A stretch of DNA of 60,000 nt from Symsagittifera roscoffensis (GCF_963678635.1 NC_087064.1:50205346-50265345); one strand, 5' to 3'; shown: positions 1-9,480, counted from the first letter of the stretch. The notes: generated by a model from the letters alone, not told the origin. A program made the numbers and translations.

Positions 1-648
1 CCATGCAAGTCGTACTTTCCACTTTATTTTTTTTGCTTTTTCCAATCAGTCACTTATACGGCATACGATTGTAGCTACCGTCTCTGCTCTTTATATTCTC
101 AACAAGGAAGATTAGAAACCACACTTGAGTCAATGTTAGCCGGGTGATTATAAGTCAAAAATTAGAAATTTCCGAATCTGCCCGTAAAATCTACCGCAAC
201 ACAGAACAACACTATAGCCGAAGCGACGCTTTTGTCACTAGTCCGTTTTCAAATTTCTAAAAATCGCAATTGCAACGCCTACTCGATCTGCGGAAGAGAA
301 GGCCTGCCTGCAGCATCATCGGCTAAATCAGCAAACACGACACCATCTTAAAACAGTGACATCGAGTATAAATAGCCCATAGAAATAGTCATTTTGACTT
401 TATAAGAAAATTGATCAAGGTTAAGAACAACCCATTGCAACTCAATCCATTTTTTAATTTTGATTAATTAAAAAGTACCGGGTGTACAGTTCACTGTTTA
501 CTTGATGCGCAAGCGACTACAATCGTGTATTTTTCACTTACGTTTTTCTAAGACTTTTCTTTCTAAGACACAATTTGTTGATATTTGTTCTCTTCAAACC
601 TTTTACAGAGTGAAAAAAACTGCACTCTTAAAAACGTTTCAACTCCTG
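1..648. other. Left flank, no gene recognised
   Basis: No ORF, splice-bounded exon or repeat could be supported. If the protease exon at 18341-18597 once continued on the minus strand, later exons might lie here or beyond the window, but no S1 motif was found. Confidence 0.5.
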
Positions 649-805
649 ACCCGCACCGGAGTTCCATGGATAATAATCGATTATACTGAATTTTCGTGGT
701 CTGTCTCAATAAATTTTGATAATAATCGATTATAATCGATTAAAAATGGATTATAATGAAACTATTTTTCTTATCAATAAAATCCGAGTATAATCGATTA
801 TAATC
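649..805. mobile_element. Left arm of split AT-rich inverted-repeat element
   Basis: The segment begins CCCGCACCGGAGTTCCATGG and continues as repeats of ATAATCGATTATAAT. The first ~36 bases are an exact reverse complement of the end of the arm at 17890-18105. Related single copies with GGAACTCCAATGCG ends lie at 40290-40535 and 53158-53395. The simplest reading is one small AT-rich element split by the retroelement between the arms. The other reading is that these are the true ends of the large element. Confidence 0.5.
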
Positions 806-1005
806 NNNNNNNNNNNNNNNNNNNNNNNNNNNNNNNNNNNNNNNNNNNNNNNNNNNNNNNNNNNNNNNNNNNNNNNNNNNNNNNNNNNNNNNNNNNNNNN
901 NNNNNNNNNNNNNNNNNNNNNNNNNNNNNNNNNNNNNNNNNNNNNNNNNNNNNNNNNNNNNNNNNNNNNNNNNNNNNNNNNNNNNNNNNNNNNNNNNNNN
1001 NNNNN
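806..1005. other. Assembly gap (200 N)
   Basis: Exactly 200 N, so the true gap size is probably unknown. It falls at the 3' end of the minus-strand retroelement, where a second LTR would be expected. An identical LTR collapsed by assembly would explain both the gap and the missing 3' LTR. Confidence 0.95.
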
Positions 1006-1839
1006 TGGAACTCACTCACGTTGCCTTCGTTCAGTCTCATGAACTCTTCACCCACAACGTCTTGCAACTCGCCTTCGGATCTCTTCGGGACTGCCCGAAA
1101 GATCTTTGCCAACAAGTCATATGACCTCTCTGACATTCTGGCCAACCTCACGCACTTTGGCACAGAGAAAAGTTGGTCAACCAACACTTGTTGCGTCCTC
1201 GCATCCATCACTACCATGTGCGTTGGATACTTGCTATTACAATATGGCGCGGAGCTTGAACCCACCATATATTTTGAACCAGTAGGTCTGTGATAGGATT
1301 CACTGTCCTTCAGATTCATTTCATTTTCTAGAGCTTCTCGCCAGCCTCCAATCTTCTGCTCTGTCTGTAATGCTCCAGGGAATATTTCCACGCTGAGGGA
1401 CGTCACTAGCTCATGGGCACGCTCCAAGCGCTCGAGCGATTCTATCGAACTCGTCATGCTATAAAATCCCAAGGCTGTGATCAGGTTTACGTCTGTCACC
1501 CCATGGCAGTCCAGTTTAGGCGCCGTTAAGAAAATCACATCGGGCCAGAATAGAGAACGGGGCGTGTAGAGATAATCGGAGCCGGCCACAACCAGATATT
1601 TGGCAGCCTTCATGTCCAAGGGGTCATAAGCTGCAAAAAGGCCATCGCCTATTGGGGCCTTCAGGTTCCCGTATCTCTTATCGTCTCCAACCACTGTTGT
1701 AGTTCGGGGGTAATCCCTCGAATACTCGCCCGGCGTCTGACCGGGTGGCTTAGCGAATTGTCTGTACATCTTGTGATGTTTGTTATTGGGCTTCTTCTCC
1801 GTCTGGAACTTGCCCTTGCGCACAGGTGGTGTCCTTTCC
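1006..1839 (-). pseudogene. C-terminal domain of the retroelement downstream ORF, unknown function
   Basis: An open stretch of ~275 residues running into the N gap, in a different frame from the linker region before it; a frame change near 1830-1850 separates them. It is a mixed globular-looking sequence with a LVVAGSDYLYTP stretch and no transmembrane helix, signal peptide, zinc knuckle or catalytic motif that I recognise. It continues the polypeptide carrying the coiled coil and SGNH domains. It is not a typical Env. The C-terminus is lost in the gap. Confidence 0.5.
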
Positions 1840-2535
1840 CGGGTCCTATCTCGAACGTCGGTGAGCGACCGGTGTTTAAAGGTCCAAAGGTATTGTCATG
1901 AGGTAATCCATCCAGGTCCACATGTCGGAGTGAGGTCGAGGAGCTGAATTTCTCCTGCTCTGCTATCAGCCAATCCACGCCCGGTATCCGATAAAGTCGC
2001 GACACTGTGGGACTTTCACCGCCAGTCATTCTCATCGCATCCTCCCGACACGTCAAGGTATTCATATTCAACTTCGCCGACATGTCCGTCTTATACTGAC
2101 CCCAATGACTAGGATCTGATCTATTCCAAAGCAGCCTGCTGCCTGATTCGATTCCCTCCGCTGGCACGGTACTTGTAGACGGTCCCGCAGTCGAAGCAGG
2201 ATTTGTCGTGGCAGGCGAATCGTTCCTCCTAGACGCGGTCTGGGAGTTATTTCTGTTATTCTGTTCCACCGATCTGCCGAGTCGGCTTCCAATCGACTGC
2301 GGCCTGGGAGGAGGAGCAGTCCCCAGCCTGTCTCTCACGTTTGAGCTCGGAGCGACGGTTACGGCTCCAACCGTCTCCGTTGCCAAGGGCCCTAGACGGT
2401 TGGCGAGGGATTCGGGCACGGTTGCCCTTATTCTACTCCCTCCGGTCAAATTGGTCCGAGCCAAAGAACCGGTCGCCCTCGACTCTTGCTCCACTTCTCT
2501 CAATTGCGTCTGAAACACATCGTTAATCCAATGCC
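1840..2535 (-). pseudogene. Disordered linker of the retroelement downstream ORF
   Basis: About 230 residues rich in Ser, Thr, Arg, Pro and Asn. It starts with WINDVFQTQLREVEQE, which looks like the last helix of the preceding SGNH domain, and continues as a low-complexity basic linker. The frame differs by one base from the SGNH segment; the change lies near 2530-2540, just after the DGVHL motif. It most likely links the hydrolase to the C-terminal domain. No enzymatic motif is visible. Confidence 0.5.
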
Positions 2536-3040
2536 TCCCTCGTTTGGGTATTCAAGTGCACTCCATCCTTAGTGAGCGCGATGTGGTCAGTCATGCGCAG
2601 CATATTTTCTAGATCCAGGAGTCGCAACTCGCCAGGATTGTTTCTCATCAGACTGCGGGTCATTTCATTCCACCGCGTCACGTTGCCATTCATGAAATCT
2701 GCAGCTATAGTGCCCACCAAAGGATTTGGTGGTATCGTACACAGGATCACGAGCTTGGGTCTATACTTTTCTTTCAATTCGTTCAATAGACACACCAATA
2801 GAGGTTCCCACTTGTTCTCTGGAGTCACGGGGGCTCTCGAGACGTCATTGGTCCCCAGCATTATTACTAATGTATCCAGATGATCCTCGCTCTGGAACTC
2901 CATCATTTTGATAACTTGAGCCACTGAGGCTCCTCCAAAGGACAGAATGGTAGTCTGACCATAGACGAAGATCTCATTCAGATCTCTCACCAAACTGTCT
3001 CCAATGATCAAATGGCGACTCCCTGGGGTAATTATTTGGT
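2523..3040 (-). CDS. SGNH/GDSL-type hydrolase domain in retroelement
   Basis: About 165 residues carry the SGNH hydrolase blocks in order: GDS (block I nucleophile Ser, in RHLIIGDSLVRDL), a glycine in a GGAS segment (block II), GTND (block III) and DGVHL (block V, catalytic Asp and His). The family includes esterases and lipases. Related esterase domains are known in ORF1 of CR1/L2-type LINEs, where roles in membrane or RNP interaction have been proposed. Here the domain follows a coiled-coil region in a reading unit downstream of a Ty3/gypsy pol. One frame change near 3045 separates it from the coiled coil and another near 2535 from the linker. The first in-track codon is TTG, so this is not an independent start. 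Substrate unknown. Confidence 0.85.
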
Positions 3041-4204
3041 CGTTCGTGGCGGGTTCCAGCTCATGTCATTCAAGCAGGCTCGAGGATGCTCGGCGGGCAC
3101 TTGCGTGAACTGATGACGTGTCATCAGATTCTTCCTGATGTCTACCACGCGAGACTTCTCAAAGACTCCACCAGGCGCAGAACACGCTATCGTGCGGGTT
3201 GCTCGCTCCGAGCTATTTGATGAATGATCACGACGCTGGGAAGGAACGATCCTAGCCAGTGTCCGCTCAGTGCCTCTGTTGATTTCATCCATTGCGGCTC
3301 TGGCCACTTGGTTAAATGACTCCTGGAATTGAGGAGCTAGATAGGTGTCAGAAGGGTCTGGTATCGTGAACCTCTGATTCGAAGCAGACGGTCGCGTCTG
3401 CTGAGGAGCCTCGGGCCCCCTTGATGCACGCAAATCCAGAACCTCAGGTCCTCTCGATGCGCACAGCTCCTGCGCTGTTGTCCTGGGGCGTGTGTCGTTA
3501 GATCCCTCCGAGGCTCTCATGCTCGCCAGAATTTCCGGTGACGCTTGGCTCACCTTCGCCATATACAGCTCCTTCAGGTGCTTTATCTCATCCTCCTTGT
3601 AGGCCACCTGCAGATCTTCAAATTTCTTTTTCCATTCGTCTCTCTCCCGAGCTATGGCCCTGTACTCCTGAAGTTTGGCACACAGCTCACTCTGATCTCT
3701 CTCCTTCTTCTCCAGTGTCTCAATTGTTTCCGACGTCTGGATCTCTATCTCGCTCACTCTCACTCTCTTCAGGGGAGGAGCAGCTGTTGGAGAGTCGACC
3801 GAGTGTGACGGGCCTGGCCCATCACGCTGTCTCTTCGCTCCAATGAGTGGCTGCGCAGGTTGGACGGGTAAGGGCATCTCACCTAGCCGGTGGTCCCTTT
3901 GCTCACCTAGTCCTGGCTCACGAGCCAGGTCGTGGCCAGACATCTCTCCGCGCCTCCATCTCATCAATCGGTTTCGGCCTCTCTCGGCGGTCCCGGACTC
4001 ACCGAAGGCCAACATCAACACGACTTCTGTAGGGCGATTCCCTCGACCCTCTCTTCCCAGTGCATTGAGGAGTGCGACCACAAACATCGCCAACCCCGGG
4101 TCTTCTCGTGTAAAATCACAATCGATCTGCCGCTGATAGATCTCGTCTAGAGTCGCTCCTAGACTCGCTGAGAGGAATTCCATGAGTTCGTTCGTGTCAC
4201 CCAT
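3032..4204 (-). CDS. Coiled-coil N-terminal part of the retroelement downstream ORF
   Basis: The likely start is the ATG at 4204 (MGDTNELMEFL); the open frame upstream has no better ATG. About 390 residues. The first ~110 are helical and acidic/basic mixed. A predicted coiled coil covers roughly residues 150-220 (SEIEIQTSETIETLEKKE onward, with leucine spacing). Two near-identical ASRGPEVLDLR-like repeats follow, then a Ser/Arg-rich tail. A one-base frame change near 3045 places a stop just before the SGNH domain, which the other frame continues. The unit is separated from the macrodomain stop by ~440 bp, so expression from a spliced or internal transcript is likely. Coiled coil followed by esterase recalls CR1-type LINE ORF1, but no RRM or zinc finger was seen. 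Confidence 0.7.
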   Translation of the reverse strand: MGDTNELMEFLSASLGATLDEIYQRQIDCDFTREDPGLAMFVVALLNALGREGRGNRPTEVVLMLAFGESGTAERGRNRLMRWRRGEMSGHDLAREPGLGEQRDHRLGEMPLPVQPAQPLIGAKRQRDGPGPSHSVDSPTAAPPLKRVRVSEIEIQTSETIETLEKKERDQSELCAKLQEYRAIARERDEWKKKFEDLQVAYKEDEIKHLKELYMAKVSQASPEILASMRASEGSNDTRPRTTAQELCASRGPEVLDLRASRGPEAPQQTRPSASNQRFTIPDPSDTYLAPQFQESFNQVARAAMDEINRGTERTLARIVPSQRRDHSSNSSERATRTIACSAPGGVFEKSRVVDIRKNLMTRHQFTQVPAEHPRACLNDMSWNPPRTTK

Positions 4205-4646
4205 TTCTTTTCGTGTTGATTCTTGTTGTCGTGTCGTGTAATTTCTTTCTGTCTCCTCTGATTCAGTGTTCAGTAAACAATTTTCGATCAATCAAGATCT
4301 AAAAAACAGGTCGAGACTTAGAACCATCATTTTTGGATGCAACATCAATCAATTCTTTAAAACTCCCCATTGAAATTCTCTTCACATTTCTGATTTAAAA
4401 TTTAGCACCAAGGTGGATCGTCCACCTTTATCTTTGTCAGAGTAGCACGAATAAGCGCTGTCACCTTGATGACACAAACATAAAACATATCATAACAATA
4501 ACATAACATAAACCCATAAACATCACACACCTATACTATCATATAAAAACCTAATCCCTAATACTGTACCTAAAACCTAACCTAAAACTTGACTCTAATT
4601 CTTATCGAGCAACTTAATAAAAACCACTTATCGCCGAGCGCAATTC
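4205..4646 (-). other. Non-coding spacer between pol-macro and downstream ORF
   Basis: AT-rich, with degenerate ACCTAA-like words around 4490-4590. No open frame of note. It separates the macrodomain stop (TAA at 4647) from the ATG of the coiled-coil/SGNH unit, so the latter is not a direct fusion to pol. Confidence 0.6.
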
Positions 4647-5051
4647 TTAGCATATGCTCAGATAGTATTTTTTATGTAAGTAAACCTCTATGTCAGTCTC
4701 TGAAAATATCACATGCACAAGAGCGTACAACTCTCTCGGGTGTAGCTTCCCTCTATTGGGATCATAAACTGGCAACGAGAGAGAGGTCACACCTCTCTCA
4801 ACCAGGAAATCCCTAAGTCGAGTCAAGGCCAATACCAAGCTCTCCGGATTCACGTGTTGCCTATCAGTAGCTTTCGTAACCAAAAAACACAAATATTTCC
4901 CTGGTATCTGTGATGCAACAGGGGGCAACGCTATCATTCCTCCTACACCCGGCCTCTGTTTCCACAAAAACTCGATATTCTTGTACTCTCTTTTAAAGTC
5001 GGCCGCTAGTCGCCCTCTGTCTCTAGTTCTCCGGTTTCCCTTGCCGATTTC
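4647..5051 (-). CDS. Macrodomain-like segment (TARG1-type) downstream of integrase
   Basis: About 130 residues in a frame shifted by one from the integrase ORF. Visible blocks are LAADFKREYKNIEFLWKQ, a PGVGGMIALPPV strand, YLCFLVTKATDRQHVNPE, LRDFLVERGVTSLSLPVYD and FSETDIEVYLHKKYY. Their order and spacing match the middle and C-terminal half of ADP-ribose-binding macrodomains of the TARG1/OARD1 kind: a D-F-x-G/E-like loop, a YLVTK strand, an LxxLRxxxxxxGV helix, an LxLP strand and an FxxTxIxV end. The N-terminal strand (an E-G-D motif) may be the last residues of the integrase ORF just before its TAG at 5006, implying a small deletion or frame change there. Role inferred only: removal or binding of ADP-ribose. 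By-eye fold assignment, no alignment run. Confidence 0.7.
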   Translation of the reverse strand, partial: EIGKGNRRTRDRGRLAADFKREYKNIEFLWKQRPGVGGMIALPPVASQIPGKYLCFLVTKATDRQHVNPESLVLALTRLRDFLVERGVTSLSLPVYDPNRGKLHPRELYALVHVIFSETDIEVYLHKKYYLSIC

Positions 5052-8000
5052 AATTTTTTTATTATGAGATTTTCGGTGTGGGTGAGTCCTACCCCCACTC
5101 CCCGGACAAAAATATCCATCGACGTCCCCGTCGATCGCCCAAAGTCTAGGAGACCGAGGTTGGATTGTGGAACACGTACAGGACCATCTGGGGCGACCCA
5201 GTTGGACTCGGTATTATCATGACTGAAGTATTTGACGCCGTCTCTATCGACGTCCTGAATCGTCAGGATCGTCTCTTTTGGATCTGTCGGCAGATCATGG
5301 AGCCATTCGAGCACGCGCAAGTTTGTTAGTTCTTGCTCATGAGTCTGTTCCACTTCCGGTTCTGATCGATCGTCGATCCAATCTTGATCCATATCGTTCA
5401 CAAGGTCGATTTCTTCTAGCATCGCTACCTCGTCCAGCCCCACCAGCGAGTCTATGACATCACTCACTACTATCCGGTCTACAACGAAGTCCTCGCCATA
5501 CGGATTGTATTTCTTCTGGTTTTTTCCTCTCTTACTTTGGCGTGTCTCCATAGTGAGCGGAAAGTCAGGCTGTATTCCTTTGTCAATTTCGGTTTGTTCC
5601 GGGCAATCCCAGTCTTCTTCGGCATAGGGTAGAGTTTCATTGTCCACCTCTACTCGCTCAGTCAACTCGAGATCCAGTGGTAGATCACAATCGTCCACCA
5701 CCTCATTCCCGTCGTTCTTGTCGCGAGTACCCCTCTCATTCACTTCACAAGCAGGATCCACTATTAAATAGTCTCCCTCTTGCATGTCCGCTGGAATGCA
5801 CCAATCCTCGGACGAGGCGTTGTGTGGTTTGATATTCTCGTAATGAGCCGCTCTTCCTGTGCTCAGCCGATAAAAACGACCTCCTTGATGCACCTCTGTT
5901 ATCTGAAATGGACCACGCCATTTCTTTAATAGTTTCTTGGTTCCTTTTGGTGGAACCACTTCCTGGAACACCCAGACGTAATCGCCAACTGAGTAGGCTT
6001 TTGCATCGGCTGTCCTTTTATCAAACCTCCTTTTTTGTCTAATTTGCGCCTGTTGCGTATTCCTCCTGCATAAGTCATTGAGGTCCTGTTGTCTTCTAAT
6101 AACGTCCCGCACGTACGTTTGCGGTGCTGTCCTCTTCCCTTCATATTCAGGGTAGAAGAACGTTAACGGGAGTGCTTTTTCGTGACCCGTCAGCATCATA
6201 TGCGGACTTATTCCCGTGGTGGAGTGCTCCGTGCTGTTGTAAGCACCCATCACTTGCGGCAAGTGCTTGTCCCAGTCATCCATGTAGCGTGAGCAGTAGA
6301 CTCTCAACATGGATACCAGAGTGCGATTCTGCCTCTCGACTAGGCCATTCGTTTGCGGGTGATAAGTGGTCGAGTGGGCCTGCGCTACTTGCGACCTTTT
6401 CATTAACTCTTTTGTGAGATCACCTACGAATGCTTTGCCATTGTCCGATTGGAACGTGATGGGGCAGCCATGCCTTGCTATCCACACATTTATCAAATGA
6501 TCGCATGTTTCTTCTGCCGATGCTGTCATGCAGGGTGCTGCCTCCGCATACTTTGTAAAATGGTCGATCATTACCAGCACCTGATTATAACCCGTTGCTG
6601 TCATACAAATTTTCTGATGATCAATTTGCACCACTTCGTTGAAACCTGACGATTCTATTGACTGTAGGGGGAACCTTAGTTTCCTGGGATCCTTTGCCTG
6701 TTGACAAGACAGGCATGCGGCTATCCATTTCTCACAAGCCTTCTTCAATCCCGGCCATTCGAATCGTTTTTGTATCCTGTTATACACTTTGTCCACGCCT
6801 TGATGTCCCATCTGATCATGTGAGCGAAAGAGCAATTCGGTCTGGTACAACTGTGGCAACACTATTGAATTGTATTTATAAAGGACCTTGTCCTCCTCTT
6901 TTCGCTTGCAGGCAACGATTCCGTCCTTATTAAGGTACAACAAGTCGTTTCGCTTCAGGTAGAATTGCTTCAGGATTTTATAGCTGTCTTCTTCCAAGTC
7001 TCCCTTGTCAGGTGCTCCATTCTCAATCCATAGGAAATCCGAGAGCCTGTACCTGGCTTTCAAATACGTCTTCACCACGTTCATCTGCCCACTCATTATC
7101 TCCGGAGCATGAGCATCGTCCATCAACTTGACACACCATATCTTTTTCAAAGGCGTCGCTTCTTGCACAGATGGTTCCAGATTGGTACGGACGACCGTAC
7201 CATGTGGCAGCAATCTGGTTGGGCGTTTTGAAACTGCTATCAGCTCGAGCTCGTCCGCGGCATTATCTATCACAGTGCCCTCTTCATCTGAGGTGTATCT
7301 GTCCCTGTCTGGATCCTGATGTGTTTCTCGGTCCAGCCCACGCTGCTTCCAGTCTACCAACAAGGAGTGGATTGCGATCTCTGACATATCGGAATTGGAA
7401 GTTGTTTCAGACGTGTTGTCCCAGGACTGGGGTCCCGAGTCAACACTTGAGTCAACTGATTCTCCAACATCATACCCCAAGTTGCCTGAGATGTTTCTCG
7501 ACTCCCCGGACAAAACTCTGTCCATTGGTCGATTTGAACCCGACTCCCCGGACAGAATTCTGCCCCTAGGTGGTCTAGTCAACCTCTCCCCGGACAAGTT
7601 GTCCTGCACGGGCTCACAGGTGTCTGACTCCTCAGACAAGTCGTCCTTGACTGGCTCGAAGGTGTCAGACTCCCCGGACATTGTCTCGTCCACGGACGAA
7701 CAATCTGGGCTTGGCTCGTATTCCTCCTTTGCATCCGTGAAGTGCACTCTCCTCGTGAACCTAGCTTTCGACCTGATCCTGACTTCCTCAGTAGCTTGGT
7801 TTTGATTCGATGTTCCATATTCAGTGAACGAAGTTCTCAACAATACTTCTTTCGGCATCGAGGTCACCAGCTGGTTGACGATCGACCTGCAATCCCGTTC
7901 AACGCCTCGGCTGCGAATGGACACTGGCCTCTTCGCTGTTCTCTCGGTGACAGTCAACCGCTGCATGGTCTCCATCCATTCACGATCATGCCTATCCACT

Positions 8001-8212
8001 TCCCTATCCAACAAGTCGCGGAGTTTTCCCATGACCTCCGGCGCCACGTTCACCGTCTTGTTCAATAAAGCGATGCTGTTTATACCCAGCCTGGTCAGTT
8101 CTTGCTGTACCAAGTTGGATCGGACTAGCAGATCCAACGGAACGGGCTCGCCTCTGGCTAAAAGCTTTATCTCCGCGGCCGTCTCCACTGGAAGGTCAGG
8201 GTGTCCAGTATA
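5006..8212 (-). CDS. Pol: spacer region plus integrase
   Basis: A long uninterrupted frame (~1070 codons). Residues ~1-190 are a helical region following RNase H. Residues ~190-300 are acidic with about six LSGES-type repeats. A further ~150 residues precede the HHCC zinc module (HDQMGHQGV ... CLSCQQAK), then the DDE core with Asp in VVQIDHQK, Asp in FQSDNGKAF and Glu in NGLVERQNR, then the C-terminal basic domain (VGDYVWVFQ ... KKWRGPFQI). All catalytic residues are present. After integrase, ~230 acidic residues lead toward the macrodomain. A spacer of this size between RNase H and integrase is much longer than usual for the group. It ends at TAG (5006). A frame change at ~8200-8215 separates it from RNase H. 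Confidence 0.9.
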   Translation of the reverse strand, partial: YTGHPDLPVETAAEIKLLARGEPVPLDLLVRSNLVQQELTRLGINSIALLNKTVNVAPEVMGKLRDLLDREVDRHDREWMETMQRLTVTERTAKRPVSIRSRGVERDCRSIVNQLVTSMPKEVLLRTSFTEYGTSNQNQATEEVRIRSKARFTRRVHFTDAKEEYEPSPDCSSVDETMSGESDTFEPVKDDLSEESDTCEPVQDNLSGERLTRPPRGRILSGESGSNRPMDRVLSGESRNISGNLGYDVGESVDSSVDSGPQSWDNTSETTSNSDMSEIAIHSLLVDWKQRGLDRETHQDPDRDRYTSDEEGTVIDNAADELELIAVSKRPTRLLPHGTVVRTNLEPSVQEATPLKKIWCVKLMDDAHAPEIMSGQMNVVKTYLKARYRLSDFLWIENGAPDKGDLEEDSYKILKQFYLKRNDLLYLNKDGIVACKRKEEDKVLYKYNSIVLPQLYQTELLFRSHDQMGHQGVDKVYNRIQKRFEWPGLKKACEKWIAACLSCQQAKDPRKLRFPLQSIESSGFNEVVQIDHQKICMTATGYNQVLVMIDHFTKYAEAAPCMTASAEETCDHLINVWIARHGCPITFQSDNGKAFVGDLTKELMKRSQVAQAHSTTYHPQTNGLVERQNRTLVSMLRVYCSRYMDDWDKHLPQVMGAYNSTEHSTTGISPHMMLTGHEKALPLTFFYPEYEGKRTAPQTYVRDVIRRQQDLNDLCRRNTQQAQIRQKRRFDKRTADAKAYSVGDYVWVFQEVVPPKGTKKLLKKWRGPFQITEVHQGGRFYRLSTGRAAHYENIKPHNASSEDWCIPADMQEGDYLIVDPACEVNERGTRDKNDGNEVVDDCDLPLDLELTERVEVDNETLPYAEEDWDCPEQTEIDKGIQPDFPLTMETRQSKRGKNQKKYNPYGEDFVVDRIVVSDVIDSLVGLDEVAMLEEIDLVNDMDQDWIDDRSEPEVEQTHEQELTNLRVLEWLHDLPTDPKETILTIQDVDRDGVKYFSHDNTESNWVAPDGPVRVPQSNLGLLDFGRSTGTSMDIFVRGVGVGLTHTENLIIKKLKSARETGELETEGD

Positions 8213-8838
8213 GGATGTCCTGACTTGTCTAACCACCTAGTAAGTGGCAGCTTGTCGTAGGTTTCTTTGTCCAGAAAGGAAAACCCGTCTTTGATCTCTG
8301 ATTGGTTAGCTTGCTTCTCCTCGAGGCGCTCATAAAATTCTGTCTTTTTACTGAGGCTATCTGCGTTCTGGTGCTTGTCACGGGTACGGTGCTCTATGAT
8401 CATGTGGTATCCATCCAGGCGCACAATCCAACGACCAATATAGCTTTGGTCCATCGAATAGGTTTTCAGCCAGGCAAGGGCACGATTATCCACACGTAAC
8501 TTGAAGGGAGCACTCCCCAAGTAGGCCCTGTATTTTTCCACGAAAGTGATCACCGCAAACATCTCCGCTTTTGGTGCACCGTACTTCATTTCAGTATCAC
8601 TCAGGACTTTACTCCCGTAGGCTATCGGACCAAGAACCGTTCTCCCGTTCCACTCCTGCTCCTGGTGAAGTATGCCCGATATCGCAACCACTGATGCATC
8701 CGTGTCCAGCACGAACATTCCCTTCTCTGTTGGCATGCCGAGGACCGGTGCCTCGCAAAGTTCACGCTTGATGTTTTCAAATGAAACTTGTGCCTCATCA
8801 GTCCAGGTGAACTTTTCGCCCTTGTTTCTCATCAGCCT
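8167..8838 (-). CDS. Pol: RNase H domain
   Basis: About 220 residues in the RT frame after an in-frame TAG (8839-8841). The Ty3/gypsy RNase H pattern is clear: FTWTDEAQVSFENIK connection, FVLDTDASVVAISGILHQ (Asp), EMFAVITFVEKYRAYL (Glu), LRVDNRALAWL (Asp) and the final HQNADSLSK. Near the end, at KSGHP, the frame is lost and the next ORF carries on with the spacer region, so a one- or two-base change lies at about 8200-8215. The opening stop is TAG at a position where related elements have a polar residue. Confidence 0.9.
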   Translation of the reverse strand, partial: RLMRNKGEKFTWTDEAQVSFENIKRELCEAPVLGMPTEKGMFVLDTDASVVAISGILHQEQEWNGRTVLGPIAYGSKVLSDTEMKYGAPKAEMFAVITFVEKYRAYLGSAPFKLRVDNRALAWLKTYSMDQSYIGRWIVRLDGYHMIIEHRTRDKHQNADSLSKKTEFYERLEEKQANQSEIKDGFSFLDKETYDKLPLTRWLDKSGHPILDTLTFQWRRPRR

Positions 8839-9480
8839 CTACATGGGGTATATCTTGTCAGCATACCCCTTGATGAACTCTCGATAATAATTTGCGAATC
8901 CCAGAAAACTCATCAGCTGTGTATCTGTTTTAGGTGCCTTCCAGGTCAGCACCGCTTCAACCGCTTCGGGATCTGGTCTCACTCCATGTTTGTCAACCAG
9001 GCGGCCCAGATACTTTATGGAATCCCTGAGGATTTCACACTTAGAGGGTTTGCATTTCAGACCCGCCTGCTTCATGCAAGAAAACACCTCCTCCAACCTT
9101 TCTATGTGGTCTTCTAAGGTTGGTGTTGCAATCACGACATCATCGACATAACACATAATGAGATTCCCGTATTTCTTAGTGACGCTCGTGAGTGCCTGGG
9201 CCATCAGTCGCTGGAATGTGGCCGTCGCGTTGCACAATCCGAATGGCATCCTCTTCCACTGGAACAGTCCCAGCTCACACGCGAAACCTGTTTTCTCTCG
9301 ATCTTGCTTTCTGAGTGGCACTTGCCAGAATGCGGAGCCCAAATCCAACGTCGTGAAGAACTTAGCGTCTCCCAGCTTGGATAGGCTCTCATCGATGCGG
9401 GGAATCGGGTATGCGTCCTTTATAGTCACTGCGTTCAGATACCGGAAATCACAACAAAATCTGAGTTGTCCCCTTTCTTT
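8839..9480 (-). CDS. Pol: reverse transcriptase, palm and thumb
   Basis: The main body of RT: LRFCCDFRYLNAVT, YPIPRIDESLSKLG, FFTTLDLGSAFWQV (first catalytic Asp), FQWKRMPFGLCNATATFQRL, then the active-site box MCYVDDVVIAT with both aspartates present, and the YLGRLVDKHGVRPDPE and FLGFANYYREFI thumb signatures. It is clearly of the Ty3/gypsy type. It ends at TAG (8839-8841), followed in the same frame by RNase H. A one-base loss at about 9450-9480, just after an AKKKG stretch, puts it out of frame with the upstream part. Confidence 0.93.
   Translation of the reverse strand, partial: KERGQLRFCCDFRYLNAVTIKDAYPIPRIDESLSKLGDAKFFTTLDLGSAFWQVPLRKQDREKTGFACELGLFQWKRMPFGLCNATATFQRLMAQALTSVTKKYGNLIMCYVDDVVIATPTLEDHIERLEEVFSCMKQAGLKCKPSKCEILRDSIKYLGRLVDKHGVRPDPEAVEAVLTWKAPKTDTQLMSFLGFANYYREFIKGYADKIYPM

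Noticed and set aside
740-1015. ORFs running through the N gap
   Set aside because: The N positions translate as unknown residues; continuity across a gap of unknown size is meaningless.
1006-1839. Env protein at the 3' end of the large element
   Set aside because: No signal peptide, furin-like site or transmembrane helix was seen.
4490-4590. CCTAA-like words as a telomere remnant
   Set aside because: The units are irregular and few; they do not form a tandem array.
2208-8771. Many plus-strand ORFs of 60-135 codons over gag-pol
   Set aside because: They are antisense shadows of the strong minus-strand coding frames and carry no domain.
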